DNA of 64,000 bases. Source: Novosphingobium sp. MD-1 (GTDB lineage Bacteria > Pseudomonadota > Alphaproteobacteria > Sphingomonadales > Sphingomonadaceae). Position numbers and translations under genes: made by a program. The first letter of the stretch is position 1. Every line of letters starts with the position of its first letter. This document shows positions 26,775-35,156 of this stretch, piece after piece. The notes beneath the pieces are model-generated. The model did no database searches. It saw only the letters and a program-made list of their open reading frames with translations, and was not told the origin of the DNA. The stretch covers positions 496,001 through 560,000 of the forward strand of contig NZ_BBXA01000013.1 in the NCBI RefSeq assembly GCF_001014975.1, in the 5' to 3' direction.

Positions 26775-27374
26775 GTGCCAGCAGCTCCGTCTCACATCAT
26801 CCGCTGGGTGGCCCTCTACGTGGTGCCGCAGGAACAGCACATCCGCGCCGCCCTGCGCCGCGCGGGGGTGTGCGATGCCGACGCGGACGATCTGGTGCAG
26901 GATGCCTATTGCCGGTTCGCGGCCATGCGCAGCGTCGACCATATCGACCGGCCCGGCGCCTATTTCATGCAGATCGTCAAGAACCTGCGGCGCGACCGGC
27001 TGCGGCGCGAAAGGATCATCCGGTTCGAGGACGTTACGGAAAATGCCAACCTGTTCGTCGAGCATGAAGCGGTTGGCGTCGAAGCGACGGTCGCGGCGCG
27101 CGAGCAGCTCCGGTTGGTGGGCCGGCTGCTGGCGGACCTGCCCGACCGGTGCCGGACGATCTTCACGCTGAAACGGATGGAAGGGTTATCCCAAAGGGAA
27201 ATCGCGAAACGGCTTGGCGTGAGCGAAAGCGTGGTGGAAAACGACGTGCAGAAAGCGCTGCGCACGATCCAGCGGGCTTTGCGGACAGACCCCGGATGCG
27301 GCCCCGGCGACAGCCCGCCCGAGAAGGATTTTACGGACGTTGACGAGCGGCGGAAATTCGAGGTTTACGGTTGA
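26775..27374 (+). CDS. ECF sigma factor, FecI-like
   Basis: 199 residues from GTG 26775. The region 2 segment DADDLVQDAYCRF (about 34-46) binds core polymerase. Region 4 (about 125-180) has the helix-turn-helix GLSQREIAKRLGVSESVVEN. It is read with a FecR-type anti-sigma factor (35-nt overlap) and an STN-domain TonB receptor. This is the standard cell-surface signalling trio, in which substrate binding outside frees the sigma factor for the receptor promoter. The weak ribosome site and GTG start suggest low expression. Confidence 0.93.
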   Translation: MPAAPSHIIRWVALYVVPQEQHIRAALRRAGVCDADADDLVQDAYCRFAAMRSVDHIDRPGAYFMQIVKNLRRDRLRRERIIRFEDVTENANLFVEHEAVGVEATVAAREQLRLVGRLLADLPDRCRTIFTLKRMEGLSQREIAKRLGVSESVVENDVQKALRTIQRALRTDPGCGPGDSPPEKDFTDVDERRKFEVYG

Positions 27375-28344
27375 AGACGAGGCTGCCTTCTGGGCGGCCC
27401 GGATCGATGCTGCGCCGTCCGATGCCCATCCCGGACTGGACGAATGGCTGAACGCCGATCCGGCGCGGGCCGGCGCGCTCCTGCGTGCGCAGGCCGCGCT
27501 GGTGATGCTGGGCGGGGGGCTGCCCGAAGCCACGATCACACCACCGGAAACGGCAGAGCCGGCCGGCGCTGCCGAAGGCGCCGGGCGCAAGTACAGGGTG
27601 CCGCGCGGCGCGGTCTGGCGCTGGGTTGCGGGAGGCGCGGTGCTGGCCGCCTCGCTCGCCGCGCTGGCCTTGCTCAACCTGCCGCGTGCCGAAACCTTCG
27701 AGGCGGATCATGGCGAAGTGCGCGCGCTGGCCTTGCGCGACGGATCGGCGGTATCGGTCGATGCCGGCAGCCGCGTGGATGTGCGCATCGAGGATGACGC
27801 GCGCGTCACCCGTCTGGTGCGCGGCAAGGCGCTGTTCCATGTCGCGCACGATCCTGGCAAGCCGTTCCGCGTGATCGTGGGCGACGTGACCATCACCGAT
27901 ATCGGTACGGTCTTCCAGGTGACCGACGATGCCGAGGCCGGCTTCGTCGACGTGCTGGTGAGCGAAGGCGCGGTGGACGTGGAAGCGGGCGGCACGCGCA
28001 CGCGGCTGGTCGCCGGGAACCGCGCCCGCTTTCCCCGCGCCGCCGGTGCGGCGTCCGCTCCCCCGATCCAGCCTGTATCCGCCGCCGCGATCGACCGCGC
28101 GCTCGGCTGGACCAGCGGGCGGCTCGAACTCGATGGCGAACCGATCGGCGAGGCGGTGGCGGAAATGAACCGGCACAACCATCTGCAAGTCCAGCTGGCC
28201 GATCCGGCCCGGCTGGCAGGCGAACCGCTCTATGGCGCGTTCCGGATGAACGATCCGATCGGCTTCGCCCGTGCCGTAGCCGTCAGCGTGGATGGCACCG
28301 CCACCGTCGGCGAGGACAGCATCGTCATTTCCGCCCGCAAATAG
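27340..28344 (+). CDS. FecR-family anti-sigma factor
   Basis: 334 residues. The only early start is TTG 27340, inside the end of the sigma gene, with AAGGA about 11 nt upstream, so translation is coupled. The N-terminal cytoplasmic part (FWAARIDAAPSD, DEWLNADPARAGALLRAQAAL) binds the sigma factor. One membrane segment (about 88-110, VAGGAVLAASLAALALLNL) crosses the inner membrane. The periplasmic FecR domain (about 115-230) has GEVRALALRDGSAVSVDAGS, and a C-terminal STN-like part (ALGWTSGRLELDGE) receives the signal. It relays TonB receptor occupancy to the sigma factor. Confidence 0.92.
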   Translation: MTSGGNSRFTVEDEAAFWAARIDAAPSDAHPGLDEWLNADPARAGALLRAQAALVMLGGGLPEATITPPETAEPAGAAEGAGRKYRVPRGAVWRWVAGGAVLAASLAALALLNLPRAETFEADHGEVRALALRDGSAVSVDAGSRVDVRIEDDARVTRLVRGKALFHVAHDPGKPFRVIVGDVTITDIGTVFQVTDDAEAGFVDVLVSEGAVDVEAGGTRTRLVAGNRARFPRAAGAASAPPIQPVSAAAIDRALGWTSGRLELDGEPIGEAVAEMNRHNHLQVQLADPARLAGEPLYGAFRMNDPIGFARAVAVSVDGTATVGEDSIVISARK

Positions 28345-28357
28345 CACGCCTGCCGGA

Positions 28358-28397
28358 ATGGGGGCCGAAATGGGGGCCGGATCGGGAATGGACGCCG
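28358..28397 (+). repeat. Short degenerate tandem repeat before the TonB receptor gene
   Basis: ATGGGGGCCG occurs at 28358 and 28370 (12-nt period), with a decayed third copy ATGGACGCCG at 28388. It lies in the 157-nt gap between fecR and the receptor gene, which should hold the sigma-dependent promoter. No function is evident. Confidence 0.6.
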
Positions 28398-28501
28398 AAA
28401 CAATCGGATATCAAAAAAGCGCTTCCGCCGGATAAGGAAATGCCGCGCTGCCCCGTCAGAACCCCGAACCCGCCTTTCCGGGCGTTCATGGGGGTCTTTC
28501 A

Positions 28502-31282
28502 ATGCTGCCGAAGTTTCGTCAGGTTTCCGCCGTCGCGTTCGTCGCGGCCGGCCTCGTCTCGTTTCCCGCGCTGGCTCAGGCGCTCACCTTCGATGTGCCC
28601 GCGCAGGATGTGGGCAGCGCTGTCCGCCAGATCGCGCGGCAGGCCAACGTGCAGATCGTGGTGTCGGGCAGCGTGGCGCGCGGCCGCCACACCCATGCGA
28701 TCACGGGGCGGATGACCGTGGACCAGGCGCTGGCGCACATGCTGGCCGATACCGGGCTGACCGCGCGCAGCACGGGAGAAGGCATCTACGTGATCGTGGC
28801 CGGCCGCTATGGCGAGGCGGCGCCGGCGGTGCCGGGGGAGCCCGGCGCGGGCGATAGCAGCCCGCAGCCCGAAATCATCGTCACCGGCGTGCGCGCGGCG
28901 CAGCGCGAGGCTGCCGCCGAAAAGCAGGCGGCAACCAACACCATCGAAACGCTCCACGCCAACGACGTGGGCAAGCTGCCCGACCAGAACGTGGCCGAAG
29001 CGATCAAGCGGCTGCCCGGCCTGTCCGTCGCCAACGACCAGGGCGAAGGCCGCTACGCGATCATCCGCGGCATCGATCCCGGCCTGCTCAACGTCACGCT
29101 CAACGGCCAGACGCTGCCCGCGCCCGAACCGGACGGCCGCCAGGTCAAGCTGGACGATCTGCCCTCGGCGATGATCCAGTCGGTCGCGGTCACCAAATCG
29201 CTGCTGGCGAGCCAGGACGCCAACGCCATCGCCGGCGAAGTGGCGATCCGCACGCGCACCGGTTTCGACAGCAAGAAGCCGTTCTTCCTTGATGGGCGCG
29301 CCTCGGTCGGCCGTTACGATCTCAACGGCAAGTCGCCCTATGAAATCGACGGCACCGTGGGCGGCCGCTTCGGCGCGGGCCAACAGTTCGGCGCGATCGT
29401 GTCGGTCAACTATTCGCGCCGCCCGATCGAAAGCGAGAACTTCCAGGGCTCGACCAACTACAACGCCGCGGGCGTGCCCGATGGCAACGGCCTGCGCGAT
29501 TACAACCTCACCCGCACGCGGCTGGGCGTCGTGGGCAACTTCGACTGGCGGCCGAGCAGCGACGTGAAGCTCTACCTCAAGACGAGCTATTCGAAGTTCG
29601 AGGACCATGAGACACGCGACCAGAACCGTCTGGCCGTCACCGCCTATACCCCCGCGCTGAAAGGCACCGGCACGATCCTGGTGCGGCACCGCGAGGAGAA
29701 CGACAACACCAAGTCGGCCACGCTGGGCGGCGAGTTTTCCAACCTCGGCGGCGGCACGCTGGAACTGTCGGCCAACTGGACGAAGGCGGTGAAGACCGAC
29801 CCGATCCGCAGCGAATTCACCTTCACCACCAAGAAGGGCGCGCTCACGCTCACCTACGACCCGTCGACCGAACCCTATACACTGGTGCCGACGACGGCGG
29901 CCTTCACCGATCCTTCGCTGACCTTCAGCAAAGTCAACTTCGAGACCCGCCACGCCTACGAGGAACTCTGGCAGGGCCGCGCCGACTATACGCACCCGCT
30001 GGCGCTCGGCGACGATTCCTCGATCAAGGTCGGGTTCAAGGTGCTCGACCGGCACAAGGCGGACAACCGCGACCGCACCAACTACACCGCCGGCGCCACG
30101 GCGTGGACCATCGCGAATGTCGCCGCCACTGGCGACACCAGCTTCTATGGCAACCAGTTCACGTTCGGCAACCGCATCGATTACGACGCGGCGCGGGCCT
30201 ATTTCCTCGCCAATCCGGCGGTGGGCAAAGTCGATACGGCCGGCTCGCTCTCCGCAACGCTCGCTTCGGACTACGACGTGCGCGAACAGATCATCGCCGG
30301 CTATGCCATGGCCACGTTGCGCATCGGCGCGCTGACGCTGGTGCCGGGCGTGCGCGTGGAACACACCCGTGACAGGACCAAGGCCAAGATCGTCAACGCG
30401 GCCTCGACGCTGAACGACGGGTTCAACAGCTTTGGGGCGAAGAGCTTCACCGATGCCTTCCCCGGCCTGAACGTGCGCATCGATGCCGCGCGCAACCTGG
30501 TGCTGCGCGGGGCGGTGACCACGTCGATCGGGCGGCCCAACTACAGCACCCTGGCGCCGTTCGTCAGCGTCGATACCTCGAACCCGGCCCTCGCCGCGAT
30601 CGTGCTCGGCAACCCCGATCTCAAGCCCTACCGGGCGCGCAATTACGATCTCTCGATCGAATACTACCCCGCGGCAGGCGCGATCTTCTCGGCCGGCTTC
30701 TTCCACAAGGACATCGACAACCCGATCTATTCGGCCTTCCGCCAGGGCACCAACATCACCGCCGGCGGCGTGACGTATGCAGCAGCAACGGTGACCCAGC
30801 CAGTCAACACCGATCGCGAGACCGTGAGCGGTGTGGAATTCAACCTCCAGACGCAGTTCACCAGCCTGCCCGGCTTCCTCGGCGGCTTCGGCGTTTCGGC
30901 CAACTACACCCACGTCTGGGGCCACGCCACGGCCAACGCCATCCGCCCCGGCGCCATCCCGCTCGGGTACCAGTCGCGCGACCTCGGCAACGTGCAGCTG
31001 TTCTTCGAAAAGTACGGCCTGTCGGCGCGGCTCGCCTTCAACTACCGCTCGGCCTATCTCGATACGCTGGGCGGCACCGCCACCACCGACCAGTACACCG
31101 ATGCCAACGGCCAGCTCGATCTGCACGTCAGCTATCAGGTCGTGCCGCAGGTGACCGTGTTCGGCGATGCGATCAACCTTACCGACGCGCCCTGGCGCCG
31201 CTATATCGGCAGCAAGCCCTACCTCGTTGAGCGCGAACACTATGGTGCGCAACTGCGCGGTGGCGTGCAGGTCCACTTCTGA
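28502..31282 (+). CDS. STN-domain TonB-dependent receptor (transducer type)
   Basis: 926 residues. The signal peptide is about residues 1-25. An STN (secretin/TonB N-terminal) domain at about 26-99 (FDVPAQDVGSAVRQIARQA) contacts the anti-sigma factor. The TonB box region begins IIVTGVRAAQREA and the plug has VAEAIKRLPGLSV and YAIIRGI, the style of the Xanthomonas/Caulobacter TonB family. The barrel fills the rest and ends VQVHF. It imports a substrate and also signals through FecR/FecI. The stop overlaps the start of a histidine acid phosphatase (TGATG), so an organic phosphate such as phytate is the contextual cargo. Confidence 0.95.
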   Translation: MLPKFRQVSAVAFVAAGLVSFPALAQALTFDVPAQDVGSAVRQIARQANVQIVVSGSVARGRHTHAITGRMTVDQALAHMLADTGLTARSTGEGIYVIVAGRYGEAAPAVPGEPGAGDSSPQPEIIVTGVRAAQREAAAEKQAATNTIETLHANDVGKLPDQNVAEAIKRLPGLSVANDQGEGRYAIIRGIDPGLLNVTLNGQTLPAPEPDGRQVKLDDLPSAMIQSVAVTKSLLASQDANAIAGEVAIRTRTGFDSKKPFFLDGRASVGRYDLNGKSPYEIDGTVGGRFGAGQQFGAIVSVNYSRRPIESENFQGSTNYNAAGVPDGNGLRDYNLTRTRLGVVGNFDWRPSSDVKLYLKTSYSKFEDHETRDQNRLAVTAYTPALKGTGTILVRHREENDNTKSATLGGEFSNLGGGTLELSANWTKAVKTDPIRSEFTFTTKKGALTLTYDPSTEPYTLVPTTAAFTDPSLTFSKVNFETRHAYEELWQGRADYTHPLALGDDSSIKVGFKVLDRHKADNRDRTNYTAGATAWTIANVAATGDTSFYGNQFTFGNRIDYDAARAYFLANPAVGKVDTAGSLSATLASDYDVREQIIAGYAMATLRIGALTLVPGVRVEHTRDRTKAKIVNAASTLNDGFNSFGAKSFTDAFPGLNVRIDAARNLVLRGAVTTSIGRPNYSTLAPFVSVDTSNPALAAIVLGNPDLKPYRARNYDLSIEYYPAAGAIFSAGFFHKDIDNPIYSAFRQGTNITAGGVTYAAATVTQPVNTDRETVSGVEFNLQTQFTSLPGFLGGFGVSANYTHVWGHATANAIRPGAIPLGYQSRDLGNVQLFFEKYGLSARLAFNYRSAYLDTLGGTATTDQYTDANGQLDLHVSYQVVPQVTVFGDAINLTDAPWRRYIGSKPYLVEREHYGAQLRGGVQVHF

Positions 31283-32550
31283 TGAGGCGCATGATGGCCG
31301 TGAAGCGCATGGTTCTGGCGATGGGGGCGGGAGCGGCCCTTGCCCTCGCGTTGGCCCCGATGGCCGAGGCAGCCCCGCGCCGGAGCGCGCACCGCCCGCC
31401 CGCCGCCGCGCCGCTGGTCTTGGACCGGGTGGTGCTGGTGATGCGCCACGGCGTGCGTCCGCCGACCAAGGCGCCGGCGATGCCCGCCGATGTCACGCCC
31501 GAACGCTGGCCCGACTGGCCGGTCCAGCCGGGCTGGCTGACCCCGCATGGCGCGCTGGCCGTCTCGCGCCTCGGCACGTGGGACGGGGCGCGGCTTCGCG
31601 CCGACGGCCTGATCCCCGCGCGCGGGTGTCCGCAAAGTGCAACGATCCGCATCGTCGCGGACAGCGACCAGCGCACGATCGCCACGGCGCAAAGCTGGAG
31701 CGCGGCGCTGGCGCCGGGATGCGGCGTGCCGATCGACCACAAGCCACAGGATGAACCCGATTCCCGCTTCGGCGCGATCGAAGCCGGCCTTTCGCCCTAC
31801 GATTCCGCGCTTGCGGACGCCGCTGTGCGGGCCGCGGCCGCACCCGACGGCGTGGGTGCGATCGCGGCCGCGCACCGCCCGCTGCTGGCCCGCCTGGACG
31901 CGATCCTGTGCGGCGCACACCGGACGGGATGCGGCGTGGCCGGGCAGCCCACCGCACTGGTGCCCGCCAAGGCTAATGGACGCCCCAAGCTGTCCGGCGC
32001 GCTCGACCGGGCATCGACGGCGGCGCAGATCCTGCTGCTCGAATATGCCGAAGGCAAGCCGCTTGCCCAAGTGGGATGGGGCCGTGCCAGCGCGGCCGAC
32101 ATCGGCCGTCTCTCGGCGTTTCACGCGCTCGAATTCCGGCTGCTGGCCCGCCCCCGCTATGTCGCCTCGGCGAACTTCGCCGGGCTGGCGCCGATCGTGC
32201 GCGAAGGGCTGACCGGCGAAACCCGCGTCACGATGATTTCGGGGCATGATACCAACGTCGCCAATCTCGGCGGGCTGCTGGACGTCCACTGGCAGGTGCC
32301 CGGGCTTGCCGCCGACGATCCCTCGCCCGGCGGCGCGCTGGTGCTGGAACGGTTGCGCGCGGCGGATGGCGCGCTGTTCGTGCGGGTGCGCTATCGCACG
32401 CAATCGCTTTCCCAGATCCGCAGCGCCGCGGCCCTGACGGCCGCCTCGCCCCCGTCCGCATCGGTCCTGCCGATCGCGGGCTGCGAAGCGCGCGGGATCA
32501 AGGGCTTGTGCCCGCTCGATCAGTTCCTGAACCGGATCGAGGGACAATAG
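31282..32550 (+). CDS. Exported histidine acid phosphatase (phytase/glucose-1-phosphatase type)
   Basis: 422 residues with a signal peptide (about 1-30, ending MAEAA). The histidine phosphatase motif is VMRHGVRPPT, with the phosphorylated His. The C-terminal proton-donor motif is SGHDTNVANL. These enzymes remove phosphate from phytate or sugar phosphates in the periplasm. Four cysteine-containing segments suggest disulfides. Start and stop share a base with the TonB receptor gene, so receptor and enzyme are made together. A strong hairpin (32556-32596) ends the unit. Confidence 0.92.
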   Translation: MRRMMAVKRMVLAMGAGAALALALAPMAEAAPRRSAHRPPAAAPLVLDRVVLVMRHGVRPPTKAPAMPADVTPERWPDWPVQPGWLTPHGALAVSRLGTWDGARLRADGLIPARGCPQSATIRIVADSDQRTIATAQSWSAALAPGCGVPIDHKPQDEPDSRFGAIEAGLSPYDSALADAAVRAAAAPDGVGAIAAAHRPLLARLDAILCGAHRTGCGVAGQPTALVPAKANGRPKLSGALDRASTAAQILLLEYAEGKPLAQVGWGRASAADIGRLSAFHALEFRLLARPRYVASANFAGLAPIVREGLTGETRVTMISGHDTNVANLGGLLDVHWQVPGLAADDPSPGGALVLERLRAADGALFVRVRYRTQSLSQIRSAAALTAASPPSASVLPIAGCEARGIKGLCPLDQFLNRIEGQ

Positions 32551-32555
32551 GGGAT

Positions 32556-32596
32556 CGGTTCGCAAGCCGGGCGCACCAGGCCCGGCGTGCGAACCG
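32556..32596. terminator. Long hairpin between convergent genes
   Basis: CGGTTCGCA-a-GCCGGGC, loop gcaccag, GCCCGGC-g-TGCGAACCG: 16 paired bases with one mismatch. It fills the 52-nt gap between the phosphatase (ends 32550) and the SDR (ends 32603), so it can act for both. There is no U-tract on either side. Confidence 0.75.
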
Positions 32597-32602
32597 GTGG
32601 CG

Positions 32603-33376
32603 CTACTTGGTGGTGTAGCCCCCGTTCACCAGGATCGTCTGCCCCGTCATCCACCAGCCTTCCGAAACGAGGAAGCGGATGTGCGGTACGATGTCGCGGA
32701 TGTCGGTGAGGCCGGTGTCGGTGAACGGCGAAAGCGCCGCCGCGCTCTTGTGATAGGCCTGCGCATCGGCGCTTTCCTGGCCGTAGAAGAACGGCGTGTC
32801 CATCGGGCCGGGGCCGACCGCGTTCACCGAAATGCCGCGTTCGCCGAATTCCTTGGCTGCCGCGCGGGTGAAGTGTTCGACCGGCGCCTTGGTGCCCGCG
32901 TAAGTCGAATAGAACGGCGTGAACGCGCCCAGCAGCGAGGTAACCAGCGTGACGATCTTGCCGTGATCGTTGAGCGTGCGGCCCGCCTCCTTGATGAAGA
33001 AGAACGCGGACTTGGCGTTGATCGCGCTCATCGCGTCGTATTCCGCCTCGCTGATGTCCAACACCGGCTTCTTGAGCACCTTGCCGACCGTGTTGATCGC
33101 GATGTCGGGTCGGCCGAACGCCGCGACGGCGTCCGCGAACAGCTTTTCGACCGCGCCCGCCGTGGTAAGATCGGCCTGGATGGCCAGCGCTTGCGCACCG
33201 GCCGCCTCAATAGCGGCCACGGTTTCTCGCGCGGCCTCGGCGGTCGCCGCGCTGTTGTAATGGACAACGATCGCCCGCGCGCCCTGCGCGGCAAGATCAC
33301 GGGCAATAAGGCCACCCAGGTTCTTGCCGCCGCCGGCGATGATGGCCGTTTTACCCTTGATCGAATGGTCCGTCAT
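32603..33376 (-). CDS. Short-chain dehydrogenase/reductase
   Basis: 257 residues. ATG 33376 is chosen because GGGAGA lies 5-6 nt upstream. The cofactor loop is IIAGGGKNLGG (variant of TGxxxGxG), the NNAG equivalent is NTVGK, and the catalytic Ser-Tyr-Lys are in TSLLGAF and YAGTKA. The C-terminus ILVNGGYTTK is typical of classical SDRs. It oxidises or reduces an alcohol/carbonyl with NAD(P)(H). Divergent from a LysR gene that probably controls it. The substrate is not inferable. Confidence 0.93.
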   Translation of the reverse strand: MTDHSIKGKTAIIAGGGKNLGGLIARDLAAQGARAIVVHYNSAATAEAARETVAAIEAAGAQALAIQADLTTAGAVEKLFADAVAAFGRPDIAINTVGKVLKKPVLDISEAEYDAMSAINAKSAFFFIKEAGRTLNDHGKIVTLVTSLLGAFTPFYSTYAGTKAPVEHFTRAAAKEFGERGISVNAVGPGPMDTPFFYGQESADAQAYHKSAAALSPFTDTGLTDIRDIVPHIRFLVSEGWWMTGQTILVNGGYTTK

Positions 33377-33440
33377 ACTGGTCTCCCACGTCAAATGTGC
33401 TCATGCGTGATGCATGTCGCGGTGATACTTGCGGAAATTG

Positions 33441-33476
33441 CAGGATAAAGCTTGTAATCCTGGCATTATTGGCCAG
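33441..33476. promoter_or_regulatory. Two overlapping inverted repeats in the SDR/LysR divergent promoter
   Basis: CAGGAT-N10-ATCCTG (33441-33462) is followed directly by CTGGC-N7-GCCAG (33460-33476). Both lie just upstream of the LysR start and 65-100 nt from the SDR start. They are plausible LysR recognition and activation sites. Confidence 0.55.
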
Positions 33477-33488
33477 AATTGACGAACA

Positions 33489-34394
33489 ATGGATCGCGTC
33501 GATCTCTTCCGTATCTTTACGCGCGTGGCCGAGGCCGGCAGTTTCACGCACGCCGCGCACACGCTCGGCCTGCCACGCTCCTCGGTGTCGGCGGCCGTTC
33601 AGGAGCTGGAGGCCCGGCTTGGCACGCGCCTGCTCAACCGGACGACACGGCGCGTCGCGCTGACCGCCGATGGCGAAGCGCTCTACACCCGCGCGCAGAA
33701 CCTGCTCGCCGATTTCGAGGAGACCGAGGGGCTGTTCCGCCAGTCCGGCGCAACGCCATCCGGGCGCCTCCGCATCGATCTTCCGGGGCGCGTGGGCCGG
33801 CTGATCGTAGCGCCGGCCCTTCCCGAATTTCTGGCTGCCTATCCGAACATCGACATCGAACTCGGCGTGCGCGACCGCGCGGTGGACCTGGTGGAGGACG
33901 GCATCGATTGCGCGCTGCGCGTGGGGCCGCTCGCCGATTCCGGCCTGATCGCGCGGCGGTTGGGCGAACTGGAACTCATCAACGCCGCCAGCCCCGCCTA
34001 CCTTGCCGCGCATGGCACGCCTGAAACGCCGGCGGACCTCGACCGGCATCATACCGTGGCCTATGCCTCGCCCACCACCGGGCGGGTGGAGCCGTGGGAG
34101 TGGACCGGCAATGGGCAAGTGCTGACCCATTCCCTGCGCGCCCGGCTCACCGTGAACAGTGCCGAAGCGCTGATCGCCGGCGCACTGGCCGGTCTCGGGC
34201 TGATCCAGATTCCCGCATACGACGTGGCGGACCATATCGCCGAAGGAGCGCTGGTTGAGGTCATGCCAGAGCATCGGGCCGAACCGTTGCCAGTCTCTCT
34301 GGTCTATCCGCACCGCCGTCAGCTTTCGCACCGGCTGCAGGCCTTCCTCGGCTGGCTGGTGCCCGTTCTGGAACAGGGGCTGCAACTGCGCTGA
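33489..34394 (+). CDS. LysR-family transcriptional regulator
   Basis: 301 residues from ATG 33489. The winged helix (about 1-60) contains AHTLGLPRSSVSAAVQELE and TTRRVALTADG. The effector domain (about 90-295) has the family features SGRLRIDLPGRVGRLIVAP and VNSAEALIAGALAGLGL. It is divergent from the SDR gene with 112 nt between starts and two inverted repeats there, so the SDR is its likely target. It is similar to the LysR at 3058. Confidence 0.93.
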   Translation: MDRVDLFRIFTRVAEAGSFTHAAHTLGLPRSSVSAAVQELEARLGTRLLNRTTRRVALTADGEALYTRAQNLLADFEETEGLFRQSGATPSGRLRIDLPGRVGRLIVAPALPEFLAAYPNIDIELGVRDRAVDLVEDGIDCALRVGPLADSGLIARRLGELELINAASPAYLAAHGTPETPADLDRHHTVAYASPTTGRVEPWEWTGNGQVLTHSLRARLTVNSAEALIAGALAGLGLIQIPAYDVADHIAEGALVEVMPEHRAEPLPVSLVYPHRRQLSHRLQAFLGWLVPVLEQGLQLR

Positions 34395-34472
34395 CGCGCA
34401 CGGGATTTCGCCGCTCCGTCTCACAACAGTCACATCTCCATCGCAAAAGCCTTCCGGACATAGGAGGCGGCC

Positions 34473-35156
34473 GTGCGTGTGCTCGTAGTGGAAGACGATG
34501 CGGTAATTGCCGATCACATCACGGCCTGCCTGGGCACGCTGGGCTACCGACCCGAACGCGTCGCCTCTGGCGAGGACGCGCTCGCGGCGGTCGAGCGCCA
34601 ACGCTTTTCGGGCATGGTTCTCGACCGGTTGCTGCCGGGCATGAGCGGCATCGAGGTGCTGGCGCGGATGCGCGCCGAACGCAGGCTGCCCCCGGTCGTC
34701 ATGCTCAGCGCTTTGGGCACCGTGAAGGACCGCATCGAGGGCCTCGCCGCCGGCGCCGACGACTATCTGGCCAAGCCGTTCGACATGGACGAACTGGTGG
34801 CCCGCCTCAACGCGGTGACTCGCCGCGCCGCGCCGGTGCCTCCTCCCGACGCGGGACTGGCGGTTGGCAGGCTGAAGCTGGACCCCAGCAGCCATTCGGT
34901 GCTGTTCCTTGACCGCACCATCGAACTCAACCGCAAGCAGTTTTCGCTTCTAGCCCACCTGATGCGCTGCGCCGACCGGCTGGTGACGCGGGGCATGCTG
35001 CTCGAAAGCGTGTGGGGCTATGCCTTCACGCCCACCACCAACATCGTGGAAAGCAACATGAGCCGGCTGCGCGCCCGGCTGGAGGAGCTGGGCTGCGACC
35101 CGATCGACACGCTGCGCGGCTCGGGATACGTGCTGCGTTCGGAACGGTGCCGGTGA
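34473..35156 (+). CDS. OmpR-family response regulator
   Basis: 227 residues from GTG 34473, preceded by GGAGG. The receiver domain (1-~118) has the acidic pair EDD (7-9), the phosphorylated D51 (MVLDRLLPG) and the conserved Lys in LAKPFD. A winged-helix DNA-binding domain covers about 130-225 (LTRGM-like segment VTRGMLLESVWGY, SRLRARLEE). The stop overlaps the kinase start by 4 nt (GTGA). It is activated by the partner kinase and probably controls genes nearby, for example the acid phosphatase, TonB receptor or efflux genes downstream. Confidence 0.95.
   Translation: MRVLVVEDDAVIADHITACLGTLGYRPERVASGEDALAAVERQRFSGMVLDRLLPGMSGIEVLARMRAERRLPPVVMLSALGTVKDRIEGLAAGADDYLAKPFDMDELVARLNAVTRRAAPVPPPDAGLAVGRLKLDPSSHSVLFLDRTIELNRKQFSLLAHLMRCADRLVTRGMLLESVWGYAFTPTTNIVESNMSRLRARLEELGCDPIDTLRGSGYVLRSERCR

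Noticed and set aside
28499..31276. 925-codon open frame antisense to the STN TonB receptor
   Set aside because: Shadow of a high-GC gene; composition is Arg/Val/Asp-rich with no domain, and the plus-strand frame is a clear receptor.
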